A stretch of 27,211 bases of DNA, taken from positions 1 through 27,211 of the IMG/VR virus record IMGVR_UViG_3300044533_001376. One strand, given 5' to 3'. The notes beneath the pieces are model-generated. The model saw only the letters and a list, made by a program, of their open reading frames with translations, was not told the DNA's origin and did not search any database. Positions 13,722-19,357 of the stretch are shown here, one piece after another. Every line of letters begins with the position of its first letter. Position 1 is the stretch's first letter. The stretch comes from a virus. Position numbers and translations under genes: made by a program.

Positions 13722-13743
13722 AGTACCGGCGGAGCGCAGCCGT

Positions 13744-14211
13744 CTAGCGGTTCTGCTCCTCGCCGGAATCCAACCACGACACGAGCCGTGAGAGGTTGAT
13801 AGTCCGGTGCGAGTGGAACGGCCTACGCTTCTCGCAAGCCGACCCCGGAACGCCGGCGTAATCGCACGCCGTCGTATACCCATACTCAGTTGGCGCGGAG
13901 ATGACGACATCAACGCAAGGCTCGCCGGCCTTGTTGAGATAGATGCCGCCTTCGTGTACATCGCGGTTGATGGAGCCGGCTACCTTGTAGACGAAGGAGA
14001 TACGCCCCTTCTCGTCTACCTTCTGCTCACCGGTCGTCTTGACGCGACCAATGGCGCGATGCTCGGCCTCACGCGCCGCTGCTGCGGCCTCACGACGAGC
14101 GAACTCCTTCGCGGTCGTTGGCGCGCTCCACGCCGTAAACACTCCGAACCGGCCACCGAGCCGGTCGGCTGCGGCCATCGCCGCCTCGTGCGTCATTCCT
14201 ACCTTGCTCAT
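13744..14211 (-). CDS. Uncharacterised paralogue A2 (putative CX9CX6HXH protein)
   Basis: A 155-residue paralogue of 9504-9962 and 15864-16319. It shares AWSAPTT, EHRAIGRVK, NRDVHEGG and EPCVDVV with the first, and the C-terminal block SAPTEYGYTTAC, GSACEKRRPFHSHRTINL and GEEQ. The Cys/Cys/His/His spacing is kept. The N-terminal half is alanine-rich and helical. Start ATG 14211 follows AGGAAGGGG. No known family is recognised. The strong conservation of the last third against a drifting N-terminus suggests that the metal-site region carries the function. Confidence 0.8.
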   Translation of the reverse strand: MSKVGMTHEAAMAAADRLGGRFGVFTAWSAPTTAKEFARREAAAAAREAEHRAIGRVKTTGEQKVDEKGRISFVYKVAGSINRDVHEGGIYLNKAGEPCVDVVISAPTEYGYTTACDYAGVPGSACEKRRPFHSHRTINLSRLVSWLDSGEEQNR

Positions 14212-14231
14212 TTGCTACCCCTTCCTGTGCT

Positions 14232-14285
14232 GCCGATTCATCAGACCGGCTGAGGCCAGTATACACACCCCACCGGAGAACGCAA
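14232..14285 (-). promoter_or_regulatory. Promoter and leader of 13744-14211
   Basis: -35 TTGCGT (14280-14285), spacer 16, -10 TATACT (14258-14263). The leader can pair GCCG with CGGC (14232-14250) around an 11-base loop, a degenerate version of the usual hairpin. Confidence 0.65.
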
Positions 14286-14332
14286 GCCCCCCCCTAGCGG
14301 GTAGGCCACCAGAGCCGGCGTGCCGGTGTAAG

Positions 14333-14395
14333 TGTCTGGGGGTCTGGGGGTGCGGGGGTATAGGGGCGTAGTGATAAGGCGTAGTAATGACGCGC
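14333..14395 (+). repeat. G-rich spacer
   Basis: CTGGGGGTCTGGGGGTGCGGGGG then a weak TGA-type tract. It is followed by GAAATGTTGCCCG, shared with about 13657. Confidence 0.72.
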
Positions 14396-14430
14396 CTGAA
14401 ATGTTGCCCGTGTGAAGCTCTACAAAGAGA

Positions 14431-14464
14431 GAGGCCACCCCCCGCACAGATGGGGAGTGGCCTC
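14431..14464 (-). terminator. Intrinsic terminator, AUCUGUGC loop
   Basis: Minus strand GAGGCCACTCCCC-ATCTGTGC-GGGGGGTGGCCTC followed by TCTCTTTGT. The same loop recurs at 15183 and 15809. Confidence 0.85.
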
Positions 14465-14483
14465 GTAGACGAACCGGAGAGGT

Positions 14484-14942
14484 CTAGCGGTAGTCGCTCG
14501 GCATCACCGGATTGTGGAGCGAGTCAATCCAAACCGCGCCAATCAGCGGCGTATCCAAGAGCGTAGACTCAACGGCCTCAAAGACCTCGGCACCGATAGC
14601 CGAAGTTTCGCCGCCCATAGCGTCTACGAAGTTGGCGAACTCGACCGGACTATCGGCAAAGGTAGCCGCCTGTGCCGGAGTCATAGTCTTCCAGTCGCTA
14701 CCCTCGTAGTACGCCCAGAAGGAGCCGCCGCGCTCGTCGTCAGCCCAACCAATCAGAACCGCAAGAGCGGTGCCGTAGGTAGGTACATAGGCGATAAGGT
14801 CGTCGCCGTCGCCGTAGCGGACATAGACGCGATAGGCCGCGTCAGCCGGAAGCGTCTGGCGGCAAGCCGGACAAGTTCCCTGCGACTGGTTGCCGATGTA
14901 CTTCCGTACCCACTTCTGCGCCGTAGTTGTGAGGTCTTCCAT
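14484..14942 (-). CDS. Hypothetical protein with N-terminal CxxC
   Basis: A 152-residue protein. ATG 14942 is used because AGGAAGGAAGG precedes it and the promoter lies just beyond; a longer frame to 15050 would cross the promoter. It begins with a basic helix (TTAQKWVRKYIG) and GTCPACRQTLP, which has half a zinc knuckle. A mixed domain (VYVRYGDGDDLIAYV, GTALAVLIGWADDE, SFWAYYEGSDWKTM) and an acidic helical C-terminus follow. There is no recognised family. It is a single-gene cassette. Confidence 0.72.
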   Translation of the reverse strand: MEDLTTTAQKWVRKYIGNQSQGTCPACRQTLPADAAYRVYVRYGDGDDLIAYVPTYGTALAVLIGWADDERGGSFWAYYEGSDWKTMTPAQAATFADSPVEFANFVDAMGGETSAIGAEVFEAVESTLLDTPLIGAVWIDSLHNPVMPSDYR

Positions 14943-14969
14943 CTGTTCCTTCCTTCCTGTGCCTGTGCC

Positions 14970-15019
14970 GTTGGCAAGTGCCAACACCAGAAAGGTAGCA
15001 GGTCTACTGGGGAAGTCAA
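14970..15019 (-). promoter_or_regulatory. Promoter and 5' hairpin of 14484-14942
   Basis: -35 TTGACT (15014-15019), spacer 16, -10 TACCTT (14992-14997). The hairpin GTTGGC-ACTT-GCCAAC (14970-14985) starts 6 bases after the -10. Confidence 0.8.
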
Positions 15020-15074
15020 GCCCCCCACCTAGCGAGCCAGTATCCGGCACGGCCGCAGGTATCCGGTAGAGGAT

Positions 15075-15138
15075 GGGGGTGTGGGGGGTCGGGGGTATAC
15101 AGGGGGAATAATGAATGAATAATGACTAACTAATAAGA
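15075..15138 (+). repeat. G-rich / TGA-rich spacer
   Basis: GGGGGTGTGGGGGGTCGGGGG then TGAATGAATAATGACTAA. It is followed at 15158-15178 by two CTTAAC direct repeats, 13 bases apart, before the terminator. Confidence 0.75.
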
Positions 15139-15182
15139 GCCGGAAAAACCGAGCTGGGCTCTTAACAATCCCTTAACAAAGA

Positions 15183-15216
15183 GAGGCCGCCCCCCGCACA
15201 GATGGGGAGCGGCCTC
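15183..15216 (-). terminator. Intrinsic terminator, AUCUGUGC loop
   Basis: Minus strand GAGGCCGCTCCCC-ATCTGTGC-GGGGGGCGGCCTC followed by TCTCTTTGTT. Confidence 0.85.
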
Positions 15217-15237
15217 GGAGAAAACCGGAGCGAGCGA

Positions 15238-15606
15238 CTACAGCGGGAAGCCGCCGCGCTCCAACGCCGAGATAATCCGCGCTACTTCGTTAGCCGTGAA
15301 GCCGCGCAGGTTCTCGTTGTGAACGAGTGAGCAGGTGCCGACCAAACCGCCGCCGTTGAGATAGGCCGGTGCGCTCTTGGTAGCAAGAGCCAGAACATCG
15401 CACGCGGTCAGGTTGATTTCAGGCTCGGCCTTCAGCAGCCCTTCCTCATCAGCGACCAACTGAACCTCAACGCCGCCAATCTTGCCGTAGCCGACAAGCT
15501 CCACCATTTCGCACTCGGTCGCAGCGTAGAGGCCATCCAAGCCTTCACCGCGCGCCGTAATGGTGATCTTGCCCGGAGCGATCCGGAGAGCGTAAATGTT
15601 TTCCAT
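15238..15606 (-). CDS. DUF3846-like phage protein
   Basis: A 122-residue protein starting at ATG 15606, with AGGAAGGAAGG upstream. The arrangement of EMVELVGYGKIGG, then VQLVADEEGLLKAEPEINL, then a glycine-rich LNGGGLVGTCSLVHNE and a C-terminal helix resembles the small DUF3846-type proteins common in actinobacterial phages and plasmids. Those proteins have a statement of remaining name length, a glycine-rich turn and an Ile/Val-Gly segment. Their function is unknown. The match is by pattern only. It is a single-gene cassette with a strong promoter, 5' hairpin and terminator. Confidence 0.6.
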   Translation of the reverse strand: MENIYALRIAPGKITITARGEGLDGLYAATECEMVELVGYGKIGGVEVQLVADEEGLLKAEPEINLTACDVLALATKSAPAYLNGGGLVGTCSLVHNENLRGFTANEVARIISALERGGFPL

Positions 15607-15630
15607 CGTTAGCCTTCCTTCCTGTGTCTA

Positions 15631-15679
15631 TCGGGAAGCCCCGACTCATAGAGAATACACGACCCACCGGAGAAGTCAA
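15631..15679 (-). promoter_or_regulatory. Promoter and 5' hairpin of 15238-15606
   Basis: -35 TTGACT (15674-15679), spacer 16, -10 TATTCT (15652-15657). The hairpin TCGGG-GCTT-CCCGA (15631-15644) starts 7 bases after the -10. Confidence 0.8.
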
Positions 15680-15726
15680 GCACCCCCCCTGGCCTATCGC
15701 CGCCCTATCCCGCAGCAGCTCAAAGT

Positions 15727-15790
15727 GTTGGGGTATGGGGTATGGGGTCGCGGGTACAGGTACGGCCTGAATAATGACTAACTGATAATC
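15727..15790 (+). repeat. G-rich / TGA-rich spacer
   Basis: GGGGTATGGGGTATGGGGT, then a TGAATAATGACTAACTGA tract, then GGAGCTGCGAC before the terminator. Confidence 0.75.
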
Positions 15791-15808
15791 GGAGCTGCGA
15801 CAAAGAGA

Positions 15809-15846
15809 GAGGCCGCCACTCCCGCACAGATGGGAGCGACGGCCTC
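15809..15846 (-). terminator. Intrinsic terminator
   Basis: Minus strand GAGGCCGTCGCTCCC pairs with GGGAGTGGCGGCCTC around ATCTGTGC, followed by TCTCTTTGT. Confidence 0.85.
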
Positions 15847-15863
15847 GGAGATAATGCGAGCCG

Positions 15864-16319
15864 CTAGCCCTCGACTTGTTCCTCACCCGCGATGACCCAC
15901 GACACGAGGCGCGTGAGGTTCACCGTTCGGTGCGCGTGGAACGGCTTCCGCTTCTCGCAAGCAGTACCGAGCTTTCCCGCGTTCGGACAGGCCGTAGTGT
16001 ATCCGTACTCCGTAGGTGCTCCAATGATGAGCGAGAGCGTAGGCTCGCCCTTCTTGTTCAGCACGATTCCGGTGGCCTCTTGCGTGCGGTCAAGCATACC
16101 GGAAGCCGTGAACAGGAACGCGACGCGCCCCTTCTCATCGTAGCGAGCTTCACCGGACACCTTCACCCGACCAATCGCGCGGTGCTCGGCCTGTCGCCCT
16201 GCTGCGCCTTCCTCACGACGCTCCAAAGTGCGCGGCGTTGTCCAATCGCTCCACGCGGTCAGAGTCGTAATCTTACCTGCGGCCTTCGCCGCTGCTGCTA
16301 GTGCTTGCTGTGTGTTCAT
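15864..16319 (-). CDS. Uncharacterised paralogue A3 (putative CX9CX6HXH protein)
   Basis: A 151-residue member of the same paralogue set as 9504-9962 and 13744-14211. It keeps AEHRAIGRVKVSGE, GAPTEYGYTTAC, GTACEKRKPFHAHRTVNL and LVSWVIAGEEQ, with the Cys/Cys/His/His positions intact. Its middle is the most diverged of the three: DRTQEATGIVL replaces NRDVHEGGVYL, and EPTLSLII replaces EPCVDVVV, so the extra cysteine there is not essential. ATG 16319 follows AGGAAGGAAGG. It is a single-gene cassette. Confidence 0.8.
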   Translation of the reverse strand: MNTQQALAAAAKAAGKITTLTAWSDWTTPRTLERREEGAAGRQAEHRAIGRVKVSGEARYDEKGRVAFLFTASGMLDRTQEATGIVLNKKGEPTLSLIIGAPTEYGYTTACPNAGKLGTACEKRKPFHAHRTVNLTRLVSWVIAGEEQVEG

Positions 16320-16341
16320 AGGTTCCTTCCTTCCTACTACG

Positions 16342-16391
16342 CCGGAAAGCTCCGGTGATTAGATACTACACCCAACCACAGCAGAGCGCAA
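16342..16391 (-). promoter_or_regulatory. Promoter and 5' hairpin of 15864-16319
   Basis: -35 TTGCGC (16386-16391), spacer 17, -10 TAGTAT (16363-16368). The hairpin CCGGA-GCTT-TCCGG (16342-16355) starts 7 bases after the -10. Confidence 0.82.
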
Positions 16392-16442
16392 GCCCCCATA
16401 GCGGGTAGGCCGCCAGCGTACCGGCGCGCGCTCCGGCGAGCT

Positions 16443-16500
16443 TCTGGGGTGCGGGGTATGGGGTGCGGGGTAGAGAGTGCGCGTGAATAATGAATAATAA
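16443..16500 (+). repeat. G-rich / TGA-rich spacer
   Basis: CTGGGGTGCGGGGTATGGGG and one more GGGG run, then TGAATAATGAATAATA running into the terminator. Confidence 0.75.
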
Positions 16501-16502
16501 AA

Positions 16503-16529
16503 ACCCCCAGAGGGATGAGCTCTGGGGGT
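16503..16529 (-). terminator. Intrinsic terminator
   Basis: Minus strand ACCCCCAGAG pairs with CTCTGGGGGT (10 bp, 7-base loop) followed by TTTTATTATT, after the stop of 16556-16825. Confidence 0.9.
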
Positions 16530-16555
16530 GTGATACCGGGGGAAGGTTTCCCGGC

Positions 16556-16825
16556 TTAGATAAAGGGCTCCTCGCCGCTCTCCATCAGGATAAAGCGTGC
16601 GACCATCTTGGCCGTGGTTTCGGTGCTGTCGTACTTGCCGAGCACGGGATACCCTGCCGTACAACCGGCGGAGTAGTCGTAGCCGTCATCGGCGCGCTTC
16701 CACAGCGTACCGCCAAAGTTCACGCCGTCGGTGCTCATCAAGGCCACCCACGCGTCATCCGCGAGGTCAATACGCAAGTATCCGGCCTCATCCATCTCGT
16801 AGGCCTCAGTTCCTTCTAATGCCAT
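16556..16825 (-). CDS. Hypothetical acidic protein
   Basis: An 89-residue acidic protein starting at ATG 16825 behind AGGAGAGGAGAGGA. It looks like a small beta-rich domain (EAGYLRIDLADDAWVALMST, GGTLWKRADDGYDY) with one cysteine and a short helical end. The family is not recognised. It is the first leftward cassette with a strong intrinsic terminator; further right the genes are in operons. Its promoter lies in the end of the next gene. Confidence 0.7.
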   Translation of the reverse strand: MALEGTEAYEMDEAGYLRIDLADDAWVALMSTDGVNFGGTLWKRADDGYDYSAGCTAGYPVLGKYDSTETTAKMVARFILMESGEEPFI

Positions 16826-16849
16826 TTGTCCTCTCCTCTCCTGCTATTG

Positions 16850-16907
16850 CCGAACGACAACGCGCTCGGTCTGAACTAGTCTAGCACCAAGAACGCAAAC
16901 ACCGCAA
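16850..16907 (-). promoter_or_regulatory. Promoter of 16556-16825
   Basis: -35 TTGCGG (16902-16907), spacer 18, -10 TAGACT (16878-16883), inside the C-terminal end of gene 16876-17070. The leader hairpin is weak (CCGA/TCGG with a 12-base loop, 16850-16869). Confidence 0.5.
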
Positions 16908-17070
16908 GCACTACCAGAGAAGCTACACGCCAAGTAATCTCCTCACGGCGACGGCGATGAACCCAATCCTCGGTGTCGCGCTGATACTGCGACTTCGTGA
17001 TAAGCGGGTGATAGGTTGGCTTGCGAAAATCTTGTACGCAAGAAGGGTAATCCCGATACGACTTACTCAT
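16876..17070 (-). CDS. Small tail-anchored membrane protein
   Basis: A 64-residue protein. The first two thirds are polar and basic (KSYRDYPS, VHRRRREEITWR). The last 16-17 residues, RVASLVVLAVFAFLVLD, form one hydrophobic helix at the very C-terminus. This is the layout of a tail-anchored inner-membrane protein with a basic cytoplasmic domain. AGGAGAG precedes ATG 17070, which overlaps the stop of the previous gene by eight bases. Some phages use such proteins for lysis control or host takeover, but no specific family is seen. Confidence 0.7.
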   Translation of the reverse strand: MSKSYRDYPSCVQDFRKPTYHPLITKSQYQRDTEDWVHRRRREEITWRVASLVVLAVFAFLVLD

Positions 17071-17302
17071 ACTCGCTCTCCTCTAATGGGTATCCGGCGT
17101 TCTCCAACACCTCAATCATACACGCACGCACGGCTTCCTTGTAATCACCAAAGGTCGCGCGCTCTCCGGGATAGAACCCCCGGAAGTCTACATCCGGCAG
17201 GTCGTCAGGGAGAAGGCCGCACTTGGCCTCAACCTTCCGCGCTACCGCGACATAGAACTTGCTGAACGGAACTTCTAGTACTTCGTTCTCATCCCTACTC
17301 AT
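17063..17302 (-). CDS. Hypothetical protein
   Basis: A 79-residue acidic protein starting at ATG 17302 after GGAAGGAG. It has a short helix (SKFYVAVARKVEAKCG), a proline/aspartate-rich turn (PDDLPDVDFRGFYPGE), and a C-terminal helix ending in EESEYE. The spacing resembles a small wrapped domain, but no family is recognised. It overlaps the membrane-protein gene that follows, so the two are translationally coupled. Confidence 0.68.
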   Translation of the reverse strand: MSRDENEVLEVPFSKFYVAVARKVEAKCGLLPDDLPDVDFRGFYPGERATFGDYKEAVRACMIEVLENAGYPLEESEYE

Positions 17303-17324
17303 CAGGTACTCCTTCCTACTACGC

Positions 17325-17374
17325 CGGCAAGTGCCGACTACTGAACACTACACCCACTATTGGGCTGTCGTCAA
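17325..17374 (-). promoter_or_regulatory. Promoter and 5' hairpin of 17063-17302
   Basis: -35 TTGACG (17369-17374), spacer 18, -10 TAGTGT (17345-17350). The hairpin CGGC-ACTT-GCCG (17325-17336) starts 8 bases after the -10. The -35 box lies in the coding end of gene 17357-17581. Confidence 0.8.
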
Positions 17375-17581
17375 GGCCTCAGTTGGGTCAAAGGATTCAG
17401 GGCGTTCGGCTGCCACCCAAGCGTCAAGCTCCACGCGCCACTTCCACGGACGCTCAATGAGGTCAATCACCAACTCGCACCGGTAATCCGACTCGGCAAA
17501 CTCGGCATAGCCGCCGCGAATCATTGCGCGAGCAAACGCCAACACATCGAGTTCGTCGTAAGGCCAATCAAATCGCCCCAT
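17357..17581 (-). CDS. Hypothetical protein
   Basis: A 74-residue protein starting at ATG 17581 with AGGAAGGA upstream (the longer frame would need a TTG). It is helical and rich in tryptophan and acidic residues (YDELDVLAFARAMIRGGYAE, RPWKWRVELDAWVAAERPE). It is the last gene of a five-gene operon running from 18528 and overlaps the gene before it. The function is unknown. Confidence 0.65.
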   Translation of the reverse strand: MGRFDWPYDELDVLAFARAMIRGGYAEFAESDYRCELVIDLIERPWKWRVELDAWVAAERPESFDPTEALTTAQ

Positions 17582-17867
17582 TATCTCGTCCTTCCTGTAC
17601 GCCAATCTCCTCTAAGGCCGATACCTGAGCGTCAGCAAAGCACTCCGCGCAAATGCGCGACTCGTACTGCTGCTCATCATCAACCTCACTCCCGCACCAA
17701 GAACAAGCGTTCCTGCTCACTTCCACACCTTCCTTCACTACTTCCGCACGGAACTTCCGTACGGCTTCTGAACGAGTGTATCCATAGTAGGTTCTGGTCG
17801 TCAAGTACCCACCTACGATGTCGCTGACCACCCACGCCCCAGAGGGGAAGCTCCGGTAGACGCTCAT
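17568..17867 (-). CDS. Zinc-binding small protein
   Basis: A 99-residue protein. ATG 17867 forms an ATGA overlap with the previous stop and has AGGAGAAGG upstream. An N-terminal beta-rich part (SVYRSFPSGAWVVSDIVGGY) and a helix (SEAVRKFRAEVVKEG) are followed by CSWCGSEVDDE and CAEC, a two-CxxC zinc knuckle about 20 residues apart. It then ends in a helix. It could bind nucleic acid or protein. There is no known family. Confidence 0.7.
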   Translation of the reverse strand: MSVYRSFPSGAWVVSDIVGGYLTTRTYYGYTRSEAVRKFRAEVVKEGVEVSRNACSWCGSEVDDEQQYESRICAECFADAQVSALEEIGVQEGRDNGAI

Positions 17868-18223
17868 ACCTTCTCCTGCCACTCGGCATACTTGGCGACA
17901 ATCCCTTCGGCGTACCTCTTGGCCTCATCAAGGCCAATAAAGACTTCGCCTTCCTCGTTGTCGTGATAGACGACCTCGAACCACGGATTATTGTGGAACT
18001 CAAGTGCGCCGGACTTCTCAGCGTCAGCGAGCTTCTCGTCAGTATCAAGCCCCTTCGCGTCAAGGTCGTTCGTATACCGGAGAACGCTCGTGCTGCCGTC
18101 TGGCTCGGTAAGGTGAATCCTCATCTCGCCGTTGCGGTAAATGACCACGCTCTTATCGTCGGAGAACCACACCGGTTCGCAATCGTGATACGGCGTAAAG
18201 AAGGCCGCGTCGTTCCTGCTCAT
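17864..18223 (-). CDS. Hypothetical protein
   Basis: A 119-residue acidic protein starting at ATG 18223 on the stop of the preceding gene (TAATG). The N-terminal two thirds are predicted beta strands (VWFSDDKSVVIYRNGEMRIHL, STSVLRYTNDLDAKG), then a Trp/His/Phe-rich stretch (FHNNPWFEVVYHDNEEGEVF) and a final helix (AKRYAEGIVAKYAEWQEKV). It has one cysteine, no motif and no known family. It is translationally coupled on both sides. Confidence 0.7.
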   Translation of the reverse strand: MSRNDAAFFTPYHDCEPVWFSDDKSVVIYRNGEMRIHLTEPDGSTSVLRYTNDLDAKGLDTDEKLADAEKSGALEFHNNPWFEVVYHDNEEGEVFIGLDEAKRYAEGIVAKYAEWQEKV

Positions 18224-18528
18224 TAGTTCCACCCAACTTCCTGCCACGCGACAAAGCACTCGTCGCACAAATCCACCGACTCCTCATAGGCGTTCTCATA
18301 GCCGTTCCACCCATAGCGGAAAGGCCGCGCCTTCACTCCTGCGTGCGACCACTCAGGCCACCGGTTCGCATTGTCGCAAGTGCGGAAATCATCAAGGCCG
18401 TTGTTGTTCTGGTGCGTACCCTCGCCGCAATCAACGCAAGTACCACCGGACAACGGAACCTCACAACCACAACGGCACGCGCAGGTGCTTTCTTGTGGCT
18501 CACCAACCGGAATCTCAAACAAGTCCAT
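18223..18528 (-). CDS. Cysteine-rich zinc-ribbon-like protein
   Basis: A 101-residue protein with eight cysteines: CACRCGC near the N-terminus, CVDC 9 residues later, and CDEC near the C-terminus. This suggests one or two zinc ribbons. The middle is polar and tryptophan/asparagine-rich (CDNANRWPEWSHAG). It is the first gene of the operon 18528 to 17357, behind GGAAGGAGAGGA. The exact family and role are unknown. Confidence 0.7.
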   Translation of the reverse strand: MDLFEIPVGEPQESTCACRCGCEVPLSGGTCVDCGEGTHQNNNGLDDFRTCDNANRWPEWSHAGVKARPFRYGWNGYENAYEESVDLCDECFVAWQEVGWN

Positions 18529-18549
18529 CTGTCCTCTCCTTCCTCTACG

Positions 18550-18600
18550 CCGGCAATCACCGGTACGACGAACACTACACCCAACGATTCACGCCGTCAA
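18550..18600 (-). promoter_or_regulatory. Promoter and 5' hairpin of the 18528-17357 operon
   Basis: -35 TTGACG (18595-18600), spacer 17, -10 TAGTGT (18572-18577). The hairpin CCGG-TGATTG-CCGG (18550-18563) starts 8 bases after the -10. Confidence 0.78.
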
Positions 18601-18607
18601 GTATGAA

Positions 18608-19150
18608 GGGGGGAGTCGCCTAGGGGAACCACTCCCAAGTTGCGACACCCCCCAAACCCTTTCGCGGTATTGACGCTTATCCCTGCCTTACCACTATGGA
18701 CAGCAGAGGCAACATCGGCTCTCGCCTAGTTGCTGCCACCGACACCCCTGTTGGTTAGACCCAAGCTCGGTGGCCTTATCGTCTCGGGCAGTTCGTCTAT
18801 CTGCCAACTATCCGGCCTCTACCCGGAACGGAATACAAGACTACAACATAAGAATAAGGGAGTCAAGCCCGAAGGCCTGACTCCCAGACCGGTAGCTCAC
18901 CGGCCTTATGTCCTGAAACCTTCAGGAGCCGTCGCCCCCAAAAGTTTCAGTAGACTATTCGCTTCCGCCGGTATTGGCCTAAACCTTCCGGCTTCCACTT
19001 ACAATCTTGCTCTCCCGCATTTACAGCAGCGATTAGAGCCCATCACTCGCCTGAACCACTTCGCATTTATTTGGCTGCGTGCTTTGTTCCTAACACTCTC
19101 ACCTAGTCGGTAGCTTCTCCTAGGATTGCTCCCGACACAAGGAGTTTCTC
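18608..19150 (-). ncRNA. Large structured non-coding RNA (GOLLD/ROOL-like candidate)
   Basis: No convincing gene fills this stretch, but its minus strand folds into many helices. From its 5' side these are: 19132-19136/19106-19110, 19076-19079/19062-19065, 19047-19050/19029-19032, and 18988-18992/18967-18971. Next come CTGAAAC/GTTTCAG (18944-18950/18913-18919) and a three-way junction closed by ACATAAG/CTTATGT (18905-18911/18846-18852) around CCGGT/ACCGG and the UUCG-capped 12-bp hairpin 18858-18885. Then follow 18823-18827/18811-18815, 18801-18805/18787-18791, CCACCGA/TCGGTGG (18767-18773/18736-18742) enclosing TTGG/CCAA, GCAAC/GTTGC enclosing GGC-GAGA-GCC (18709-18733), and a terminal 12-position stem (18642-18653/18608-18619). 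The UUCG and GAGA loops and a G-U pair exist only on the minus strand, which fixes the orientation. Size and phage context recall the ornate GOLLD and ROOL RNAs; a match is not shown. Confidence 0.65.
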
Positions 19151-19153
19151 ACA

Positions 19154-19163
19154 GGCGTATCAG
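19154..19163 (-). promoter_or_regulatory. Possible promoter of the structured RNA
   Basis: On the minus strand TG-A-TACGCC resembles the extended -10 elements TGATACGCT used on the other strand. It would start transcription at about 19147, just before the first helix. Confidence 0.35.
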
Positions 19164-19210
19164 CAAGTCAAGTAAGTTGCGGATAAGGTTTGTGTAAGGA
19201 ATCTTAACTA

Positions 19211-19264
19211 TTTTGGGGTGTGGGGTATGGGGTATGGGGGTCGCGTATGAATAGCGTGGCCTGA
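19211..19264 (+). repeat. Isolated G-rich / TGA-rich spacer
   Basis: TTTTGGGGTGTGGGGTATGGGG and more G runs, then a short TGATGATGT tract and GAGCTAC before the terminator. It is the only spacer copy outside the 9.3-16.5 kb array and lies between the RadC-like gene and the structured RNA. Confidence 0.7.
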
Positions 19265-19287
19265 TGATGTCGAGCTACAAAAAGAAT

Positions 19288-19314
19288 CCCCCGGCGGGAG
19301 GACTCCGCCGGGGG
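19288..19314 (-). terminator. Intrinsic terminator of the RadC operon
   Basis: Minus strand CCCCCGGCGG pairs with CCGCCGGGGG (10 bp, 7-base loop) followed by ATTCTTTTTG. Confidence 0.9.
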
Positions 19315-19357
19315 GATAGGACTCGCGGGAGGGAGGACACCCCCCTACAAGTCGTAG

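Noticed and set aside
14942-15050. Longer N-terminus of gene 14484-14942
   Set aside because: The extension would cover the promoter, hairpin and ribosome site, which match those of the other cassettes.
10116-16500. CRISPR array or replication iterons
   Set aside because: The repeats are degenerate low-complexity tracts without constant-length spacers, and no cas or initiator gene is adjacent. An origin role cannot be excluded but nothing specific supports it.
18730-19113. 127-codon plus-strand frame across the structured RNA region
   Set aside because: It has no ribosome site, its composition is atypical, and the same bases form consistent helices with UUCG and GAGA loops on the other strand.
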